The position numbers were made by a program, and so were the translations under genes. The notes beneath the pieces were generated by a model. The model was not told the origin of the DNA. It did no database searches and saw only the letters and a program-made list of their open reading frames with translations. From Lathyrus oleraceus (taxonomy: Eukaryota; Streptophyta; Magnoliopsida; Fabales; Fabaceae): a DNA stretch of 64,000 nt. The DNA lies in the NCBI RefSeq assembly GCF_024323335.1, contig NC_066581.1, positions 224,011,039-224,075,038 of the forward strand. Reading direction: 5' to 3'. The stretch's first letter is position 1. The number at the start of each line of letters is the position of its first letter. Of this stretch, positions 56,229 through 64,000 are shown piece by piece.

Positions 56229-57306
56229 TGTTGGTTCTAAGTGTTGGCAGCAATTTTGGTAAAACAAAGAGTGTTCACAAGATGTTGCATGTGATGTCTT
56301 AACATAAGATATCTTGTACCTGTTGGAGTTTAAAAATATAATTATGCAGGATTGTTTCAGGATGTCATACACGATGTCATGACATCTGATATTATGTACC
56401 TGCTGGATATTTAAAATGGAATTATGCAGGATTGTTCCAGGATGTCAGACCCGATGTCATGACATCTGTACACAGAACATTCAGGGTGAATGTTATATGT
56501 TATGTGATTGCACTTTTAATGGCAATCTATGTATGATTGAAGATCTGATTCACAATCGCATTCAATCATTAATTACAACCTGATTTACTTATTTTCCAAA
56601 GAGATCTAATCAGCTGTCATGAGAAGATTTGAATGGAAAATAGTTTTAGGGTTTCAAGATGTCCAAGCCAAGCTGAATGCTTCTATAAATAGGACATGGA
56701 AAACCTGATTTGATACACAATCAATACTGAGCGAAATATTGAGAGAGAATAAGGGTTTTTGTCTTGTATGGTCGTGTGACTTGTAAGCCATTCAATTCAT
56801 CCATGGATGATTGAATTGGTCTGATTTGTGAGTTGTAATTTGTCACTCTAAGCTTTTAAGCATGAGTGTGTGTCTACTTGATTGAAGTTGTTAAGTAAAA
56901 TCAAGTGTGTGTCTACTTGATTGAAGCTGCTAAGTAAGATCAAGTGTGTGTCTTTGAAGAGTGTCTTCTTTTCATAAGTAATTGTTGTTTAAAATCACAG
57001 GTGTGATTGAGGGGGAGTGAGTGGGTTCTCATATCTAAGAGTTCTTAGGTAGAAATCATATGGGTAGAGATTAGTTGAAAAAGACTGTAACTTGTGGAGT
57101 GTACTGAGAGTCTTTGAACTGATTCTATTTAGTGGATTTCCTTCCTGGCTTGGTAGCCCCCAGACGTAGGTGAGTTGCACCGAACTGGGTTAACAATTGC
57201 TTGTGTCTCGTGCATTACTATTCTTTATCTTTATCCTGTTTGTTTTACTCAGATATTAGTGTCGTGACATTACCTTCGACATCTCATATCTGATACCAGA
57301 ATTTCA
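56229..57306 (+). repeat. 5' LTR of SIRE-type copy 2
   Basis: This is 1078 bp. An 80-bp duplication places GATGTCATGACATC at 56373-56386 and 56453-56466. A 39-bp duplication repeats TCAAGTGTGTGTCT at 56901 and 56940. The TATA box TATAAATA is at 56684-56691. Confidence 0.92.
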
Positions 57307-57308
57307 AT

Positions 57309-57320
57309 TGGTATTAGAGC
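57309..57320 (+). other. Primer-binding site of SIRE-type copy 2, one C-to-T change
   Basis: TGGTATTAGAGC differs from TGGTATCAGAGC by a single C-to-T, the same kind of change as the nonsense mutations in these elements. Confidence 0.85.
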
Positions 57321-57373
57321 AGGCATCCTACTCTGGTTCTGGGTGAGATCTAGGGACAATACTTTCTGGTACT

Positions 57374-59668
57374 ATGGAGAGAGATGGAGGATCTGTTCAC
57401 AGGCCACCAATTTTTGATGGATCTAACTATGACTATTGGAAACCTTGAATGGTAGCTTTCCTAAAATCTCTTGATAATAGGGCTTTGAAAGCTGTGTTAA
57501 CAGGCTGGGAACATCCAGTAATTACTAAGGAAGGAGAAGCCACTACTGATAAGAAGCCTGAAGAACAATGGTCCAAGGAGGAGGATGATCTAGCCCTTGG
57601 AAATTCTAAAGCATTGAATGTCAATTCAATGGAGTAGACAAGAATATCTTCAGATTGGTAAACAACTGTGAGGTGGCTAAAGACGCTTGGGACATTCTCA
57701 AAACCACTCATTAAGGCACCTTTGGAGTGAAGATGTCTAGACTACAGCTGCTAAAATTTAAGGATGAAAGAAGATGAAAATATTCATGAATTTCATATGA
57801 GTATCCTTGAAATTGCTAATGCCTCAGGAGCCATGGGAGAGAAAATGTCAGATGAAAAATTAGTAAGAAAAATACTCAGGTCACTCCCTAAGAGATTTGC
57901 TATGAAGGTGACAGCCATAGAAGAGTCTCAAGACATCTCCAATATGAGAGTTGATGAGCTAATTGGCTCCCTCCAAACATTTGAGATGGGAATTTGTGAT
58001 GGATCTGAAAAGAAAACCAAAAGCATAGCGTTCATGTCAAACACAGAGGAGGAAAATGTCCAGGATGATGATGAAGATCTTGCAAATGATGTAGCAATGC
58101 TGGGAAGACAGTTCAACAGACTGTTGAAAAAGATGGATGTAAGATCTAAGGCTAATGTCAAGAACATCTCATCTGACATCAGTAAATCCAACAATGCTGG
58201 AAGAAGAACAAGGTCAGACGATAATCCCAGAGAAGGAAAAGGAGTACAGTGCCATGAATGTGATGGGTATGGACACATTAGAACTGAATGTGGAACTTAC
58301 CTCAAGAAACAGAATATGGGTCTTGCTGCCACCTGGTCTGATGAGAGTGAAACAGAAGAGTCTGTAAATCTGGTGACTGCCTTGACTGGAAGATGGGGTT
58401 CTGATGAAGACTCAAGTGATGATGAAGTAACCTTTGAAGAGTTGTCCACTACCTATAGAAAGATGTGTCACAAAAGTGCTGGGGTGTGTAAACAAGTTGA
58501 AAGCCAGAAGAAGGTAATAACTCAACTTGAGAATGAGAAGGTAGAACATTTGGAAACCATCTCCAAATTAAAAATAGAAGCATTGGTTCTGAATGCCAAG
58601 CTAGATCAAAGTCAACAAGTTGAAATCCAAAAGAAAGTGATAGTACAGCTGGAGAATGAGAAGGCAGAACATGTGGAAACCATCTCCAAGTTAAAAACTG
58701 AAGCTATGTTCTTGAATTCTAAACTAGAAGAGATGACCAAGTATGTAAGAATGTTAAACAATGGATTTGATTCCTTAGACAAGATTCTCCAAACTGGTCA
58801 AATAACAAGAGACAAATCTGGCATTGGGTATAATGAATCTAAGCCTGAGTGCAGTTACACTAGTGGCAAACCAAAATCCAAACCTAAGTGCTGCCATATT
58901 AAAAGCAAACCTGAGATGTCACAACATCATAAGGGAAGACAGCAGAAAGGAAAACACCATAGATGGAGATGTCATTACTGTGGAAAATTTGGTCACCTGA
59001 AGCCCTTATGCTATAAGCTGTATGGTTATCCTAGCTCTGTTCATCATCAGACTCAATATCAACCAAGACCCAAACATCACAGGCATATCAACAAGAAGCA
59101 ATGGGTTCCTAAGACTAATGTTACAAGTCTAATAGCTCACACTTCCTTCAGAGTTTCAGCCAAAGAAGATTGGTATTTTGACAGTGGGTGCTCCAGACAC
59201 ATGACTGGAAACAAAGACCTGCTAACTGGCCTTCATCCTCATGCCATGAGTTATGTAACCTTTGGTGATGGAGCAAAGGGTGAAATCAAAGGGATTGGTA
59301 AGCTTTATTGCCCTGGAGTTCCTGACCTTGACAATGTCCTACTTGTTAAGGGCTTGACTGCAAATCTAATAAGCATCAGTCAACTATGTGACCAAGGTCT
59401 AAATGTTAACTTCACTAAAACCGAATGTCTGATTACTAACAAAGAAAGTGAAGTGATCATGAATGGAGTCAGGACCAAAGACAACTGTTACATATGGAGC
59501 TCTCAAATTGGTTATTTCTCAAAGTGTACCTTAGTCAAAGAAGAAGAAGTGAAGACATGGCATAAATGTTTGAGCCATCTCCATCTTAAAGAGATGAAGA
59601 TGATTATATCTGCTAGAAGATCTCCCAAATTGAAGATTGATGAAAGAAAAGTTTGTGGGAAATGTTAG
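57374..59668 (+). pseudogene. gag: Gag-protease of SIRE-type copy 2, with a duplicated coiled-coil segment
   Basis: The ancestral ATG is at 57374. A TGA at codon 25 (57446) is shared with copy 1. The next Met (57449) opens a short gag frame that ends after a small deletion near 57630, and another deletion removes sequence near 57750. From 57764 a 634-codon frame is open: gag C-terminal half, CHECDGYGHIRTEC knuckle (about 58251), two tandem copies of a 41-residue helical segment (QLENEK...HxETISKLK; starts 58496 and 58619), second knuckle CHYCGKFGHLKPLC (about 58972), protease DSGCSRHMTG (about 59179) and the pre-integrase WHKCLSHLHL. It ends at a TAG beside a 12-bp deletion between CAG repeats. 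Both zinc knuckles and the protease Asp are intact. Confidence 0.88.
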
Positions 59669-60310
59669 ACATGGATGTCACACCAGAAACTCAGACATGA
59701 CATCACTTCCAAAGGTTTGAAACTCCTCCATATGGATAATATTGGGGATGGTAGGAGGTTAGTTCAGATAGTATAACATGTTACTAGTCAAATGTAGTCT
59801 AAAGTTGGAAAGAGCTTTGTTAGACTTGGGCTACAAGTCAAGCAGATAGAAGGATCTATTTTTCTATCTCAAAGCAAATGTGCCAAGAACAATGTTAAGA
59901 AGGTTGGCATGGAGAATGTAGATCATAAAAGGACAGCTGCTCCTACACATTTGAAAGATGAAAATGGTGTTTGTGCTAAATATCAAGCTGAATATATAGC
60001 AGCTGGAAGTAGCTGTTCTCAACAGGGTTGGTTGAAACTAATGTTGACTGAATACAATGTCACACCCGATGTCATGACATTGTACTATGACAACCTGAGT
60101 GCTACAACTATGTCCAAAAATCCTATTCAACACAGCTGGACTAAGCACATTGATTTTTGTCATCACTTCATTAGAGAATTTGTGGAAGACAAAATCATAG
60201 CACCAAAGCATGAAATGCAATTAGCTGACAGATTTGCAAGGGTTTTGAATGATAATCAGTTTGAATGTTTAAGAGGGAAATTGGGGATTTGTATTCATGA
60301 GAAGTTATAG
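59669..60310 (+). pseudogene. Scraps of integrase, RT and RNase H (copy 2)
   Basis: The MSHQKL...LLHMD start of integrase is joined at about 59740 to sequence just after the RT catalytic YVDD region. The RT tail (LGLQVKQ...SIFLSQSK) follows. Two further joints (NGV to CAKYQAE, then to YIAAGSS) remove the end of RT and part of RNase H. RNase H then continues (PIQHSWTKHIDFCHHFIREF) to a stop at 60308, the end of the family's pol. Integrase catalysis and RT are lost entirely. The joints fall at shared words GGTGT and AAGCTGAA. Confidence 0.85.
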
Positions 60311-60577
60311 CAATTAAAGTGGAGTGGAAAAGGTAATAAAAATATTGTCTGTCCACTTAAAAGAAAGTGTCACATTTATGATAAATCATTACCTAGTATT
60401 GGAACTAGTATCTATGCCATTTCCACATGCTACCTCAACATAACCATTTCCATCTTCATCCAACTTCTCAGACAACCTCTGCTAGGGAAAAAAGATTTTT
60501 CTCAAAAGTTCAACAAAATCTCATAACATCCCTCATCCTCAGGATCAAAACCCACTCACAAATGAAGGACTCCTTCC
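60311..60577 (+). other. Spacer before the envelope-like ORF (copy 2)
   Basis: This matches 35924-36190 of copy 1. The ATG that opens the copy 1 envelope-like ORF is ATC here (about 60517), so the original start is lost. Confidence 0.65.
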
Positions 60578-62296
60578 ATGGAGTTTCTGGATGAAGATAT
60601 TCTGGAGGTTATTCCCCTCTCTGTTATTCCAGGCGACGTCCCTGGCCCCTCTTCCATGGCTGGAAGTAATCAAGGTAACATTCCTGATAAACCTCCTCAA
60701 AAGGATTACATGCACTTCACAGATCGTGCCATTAGGAACCTGGTAACTAGGATTCTAAATGAAGGGCATGCAGTCAAGGGTGTTTCTACCCCTCTGTCTA
60801 GAAGGGACCCCTCACCCGAGGTGGTACCCCAAACTGAGAAAGATGATGATTCATCTAGATCAGAGAAAGAAGTGGCTGCTGAGGGATTATGCTCTCTAGG
60901 TAAAACCTTGCCTAGTAAGAAACCAGTAGATGTTTCTCATGAGACTGCTGAGAATGTTATTAATCTGGAGGAAGAGAGTTCAGAAGAAGAAGAGGACACC
61001 TTGGTTCATCATGTAAAACCAAGTGTTGCTAGGAAATTGAAGACCAGAAAAGGGAAGACTGTGGCTGAGATGTTGACAGCCAGAACTAGGAAGAAGACTG
61101 CTGGTGTAGGACCCTCCAAATCATGGAGTAAAGTTGAGGTTAAGAAGAGGAAGGTCAGAGAGAGTTCTGACTCTGAAGATGATGTCGAAGACGATGTCCC
61201 AGACATATCTCCTGCTAAAAGGCAGGCTGTTAAAAAGTTCCCAGCCAAGGTTGCGGTTGTGCACTTAGACAACATCTCTTTCCACCTGGAAGATGGTGCT
61301 GCCAAGTGGAAGTTTGTTATTCAAAGGAGAGTTGTTGTTGAGAGGGAGCTAGGGAAAGAGGCTGTAGAGGTGAAGGAAGTCATGGAATTGATTAAGGCTG
61401 CTGGACTGATGAAAACTATTGTTGCTTTTCCCTAATGCTTTGAAGGGTTAATGAAAGAGTTTGTTGTGAATATCCCAGAGGATATTTCTGAAAAGAGTAG
61501 CAAGGAATTCTACAAGATCTTTGTGAGAGGTAGATGTGTGAGGTTCTCCCCAACCATAATCAATAAGTTCCTAGGGAGAGGAACTGAAGGAGGTGTGGAG
61601 TTAGAGGCTACAGACAATGAAGTCTGTAGGACTATTACTGCTGGCCAAGTAAAGGAATGGCCTAGTAAGAAGCATCTATCAGCTGGCAAATTAACGGTCA
61701 AATATGCCATCTTGCATAAGATTGGTTCAGCCAATTGGGTGCCAACTAATCATATCTCAACCATCTCTAATAGTCTTGGAAGAATCATTTATGTTATTGG
61801 AACCAGACTAAACTTTGACTTTAAAAGGTTTATGTTTGAACAGATTATTAGACATGCCTCCACTAATGCAGTAAAGTTGCCTATTGCCTTTCCATCCATC
61901 ATTTGTGGTATTATTTTAAGCCAGCAACCAGGCATTCTCAACACAAGTGATATTCCCAGCAGATGGAAGCCTCCATTGTCCATTCACTACAAGTTGTTTG
62001 AAGGAAGCCATGTCGATGATGTTGTCATGACATCTGCATGGAAGGAGCCAGCCTCTCAAGGTAGCTTGATTGCTCAATTGAAGGAAACTTGTAAGGAGCT
62101 GGATACTGGTATTAGGGTTGCCAAGGCAAGGAAAGAAGCTTTGGAGGTTCTCATTAGTGGTTTAGAGAAGGAAGAGATGGATAAGGCTAGTGAAACCAAG
62201 GATTCAGATGCCAATACCTCAAGTGAGAGGTCAAATGCTTAATCTAGTGGCAGTTCTGATTCTGATAGTGAAGATGATGTTACTTCCTCAGATTAA
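60578..62296 (+). pseudogene. Envelope-like ORF of SIRE-type copy 2, two stop codons
   Basis: The frame is open from ATG 60578 (MEFLDEDI) to TAA 62294, with a TAA at 61433 (copy 1 has Gln) and another at 62240 (Gln in copy 1). The layout is as in copy 1: a Ser/Glu-rich N-terminal half, a Lys/Arg-rich patch (KKRKVRESSDSEDD), then the conserved core CVRFSPTIINKFLGRG, KLTVKYAILHKIG, ANWVPTNHIST and IAFPSIICGIIL. It is highly similar to copy 1 throughout, with no frameshift. The original start upstream is destroyed, so 60578 would be a secondary start. Confidence 0.8.
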
Positions 62297-63088
62297 GCTG
62301 TGAAGGTCCCCCTATTATGAAGACTGTGTGTGATGTTATGAAGATTGGTCCCCTTGTTGTTTTGGCTGCTGAATGTTTTATTGTTTTTTTGGAATGTTTG
62401 TAATTTGTGGCAGTCCTTACTGATGTCTTGATGTATTATTTGGGCTCTTAATGAGTTCCATGGATTTCTAATTATCTCAGTTATTGCAGCTGTGCATAAT
62501 TATGGTTTGTATCTCCTAACATTTATGTTTTAACATTTTATATGTTATAACATCTGTTGTGACATTCTCTGCTAGGCTGATTGACATTTATTTTGTCTAA
62601 TTGGTCACCTTTGGTCTATTTTGACTAAAAAGGGGGAGAAGTGATTATATGGAGCAGTTAAATTTGTGGAGATGTGTGGAGATGTATGTGATGGTGTAGC
62701 TGAACAGATGAACAACTATTGTTGAAGGAGATGTGTTTGATGTAAGACAGAATGATGTTCTATTTATAGATGTTGGAGGAGATGTCTGATGTGGTGCACA
62801 GGTGATGTTGAAGCAGATGTCAGAGGGTGACTCTGATTGTTACAGGTGTTGTTATTACAGGTGATGGTATTGTTAAAGGAGATGTCTGTATTGAACAGAC
62901 TTAGGGGGAGAAGAAGTACCCTTGTGCATTTTTGTGTTTTACTAGTTGCTATTATAGCTAGTAATTCTGTGTGTTTTCTTCTGCTGCTGCTTAAACCTCC
63001 GTTATGCTGTTTAACTGCTGATGTGTTTTTTCTTGTGAACAAAATGGACAGATATATGTTTTAGACAAAATTTTCCAAAGGGGGAGTT
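62297..63088 (+). other. 3' untranslated region and polypurine tract of SIRE-type copy 2
   Basis: No coding sequence is supported. Purine-rich words are AAAAAGGGGGAGAAG (about 62628), TTAGGGGGAGAAG (about 62901) and CCAAAGGGGGAGTT at the LTR (about 63075-63088). Confidence 0.75.
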
Positions 63089-64000
63089 TGTTGGTTCTAA
63101 GTGTTGGCAGCAATTTTGGTAAAACAAAGAGTGTTCACAAGATGTTGCATGTGATGTCTTAACATAAGATATCTTGTACCTGGTGGAGTTTAAAAATATG
63201 ATTATGCAGGATTGTTTCAGGATGACATTCACAATGTCATGACATCTGATATTATGTACCTGCTGGATATTTAAAATGGAATTATGCAGGATTGTTTCAG
63301 GATGTCAGACCCGATGTCATGACATCTGTACACAAAACATTCAGGATGAATGTTATGTGTCATGTGATTGCGCTTTTAATGGAAATCTATGTATGATTGA
63401 AGATATGATTTCACAATCGCATTCAATCATTAATTACAACCTGATTTACTTATTTTCCAAAGAGATCTAATCAGCTGTCATGAGAAGATTTGAATGGAAA
63501 ATAGTTTTAGGGTTTCAAGATGTTCAAGCCCAGCTGAATGCTTCTATAAATAGGACATGGAAAACCTGATTTGATATACAACCAATACTGAGCGAAATAT
63601 TGAGAGAGAATAAGGGTTTGTGTCTTGTGTGTTCGTGTGACTTGTAAGCCATTCAATTCATCCATAGATGATTGAATTGGTCTGATTTATGAGTTATATA
63701 TAATTTGTCACTCTAAGCTTTTAAGCATGAGTGTGTGTCTACTTGATTGAAGTTGTTAAGTAAAATCAAGTGTGTGTCTACTTGATTGAAGCTGCTAAGT
63801 AAGATCAAGTGTGTGTCTTTGAAGAGTGTCTTCTTTTCATAAGTAATTGTTGTTTAAAATCACAGGTGTGATTGAGGGGGAGTGAGTGGGTTCTCATATC
63901 TAAGAGTTCTTACGTAGAAATCATACGGGTAGAGATTAGGTGAAAAAGACTGTAACTTGTGGTGTGTACTGAGAGTCTTTGAACTGATTTTATTTAGTGG
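63089..64000 (+). repeat. 3' LTR of SIRE-type copy 2, cut by the window end
   Basis: The first 912 bp match 56229 onward, including the 80-bp and 39-bp duplications and a TATA box at 63545-63552. One of its two palindromic words has changed to AATGTCATGACATC (63233-63246); the other, GATGTCATGACATC, is at 63313-63326. Confidence 0.92.

Larger units (their letters stand above)
56229..64000 (+). mobile_element. SIRE/Maximus-type element (copy 2), truncated by the window edge
   Basis: It starts TGTTGGTTC at 56229 after GGAAT (56224-56228), the presumed target duplication whose partner lies outside the window. The order is LTR, PBS, gag-protease, scraps of RT and RNase H, envelope-like ORF, polypurine tract and a 3' LTR that is cut at 64000. 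The LTR is 118 bp longer than in copy 1, explained by an 80-bp and a 39-bp tandem duplication. Integrase and most of RT are deleted. Confidence 0.92.

Overview
This 64-kb window is intergenic plant DNA built entirely from nested LTR retrotransposons. No host gene, RNA gene or CRISPR array was found. The element set suggests a legume of the pea/vetch/lentil tribe (Fabeae): an Ogre element with 4.5-kb LTRs, an extra ORF1, a gag-pro/RT intron and two RNase H domains; a second Tat/Ogre-type element; SIRE/Maximus-type Ty1/copia elements with an envelope-like ORF; and an Angela-type solo LTR. Species assignment is inference.

Layout, outermost first. (0) The base layer is the LTR of a minus-strand Ogre/Tat-type element: leader and primer-binding site (PBS) at 1-142, LTR at 143-491 and 54216-56228. 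(1) A plus-strand Ogre element (492-54215, near-perfect duplication CATAG/CGTAG) sits in that LTR. Its 5' LTR is 492-1841 plus 16139-19386. ORF1 is 20247-21748, gag-pro 22057-25342, the intron 25343-25592, pol (RT, RNase H, second RNase H, integrase) 25593-29053, and the 3' untranslated region 29054-30174 plus 47660-49681. The 3' LTR is 49682-54215. (2a) A minus-strand Tat/Ogre-type element (1842-16138, duplication CTATG) is inserted in the Ogre 5' LTR. It has lost RT and RNase H. (3a) Its leader holds a solo Angela-type LTR (12324-13698, AAAAC/AGAAC). (2b) A plus-strand SIRE-type copia element (30175-47659, duplication TGTGG) is inserted in the Ogre 3' region. (3b) Its 3' LTR is split by a minus-strand SIRE-type element (39416-47471, duplication GATTC) that lacks most of integrase and RT. 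(1') A second plus-strand SIRE-type element (56229 to beyond 64000) lies in the outer LTR and runs off the window.

Every polyprotein is broken. In-frame stops are almost all TAG, TAA or TGA where Gln, Trp or Arg is expected, as methylcytosine deamination would give. Large losses are deletions whose joints often fall in short shared words. Gag and the envelope-like ORF tend to survive while integrase and RT are lost.

The most unusual signal is a run of three (plus Ogre) or four (minus element) short hairpins just after the integrase stop. Their outer stems differ in sequence between units but stay paired, many have an inner CCC/GGG stem with a GNRA-like loop, and each is followed by GCAAAA. 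This looks like a conserved structured RNA module in the 3' UTR of Ogre-type elements.
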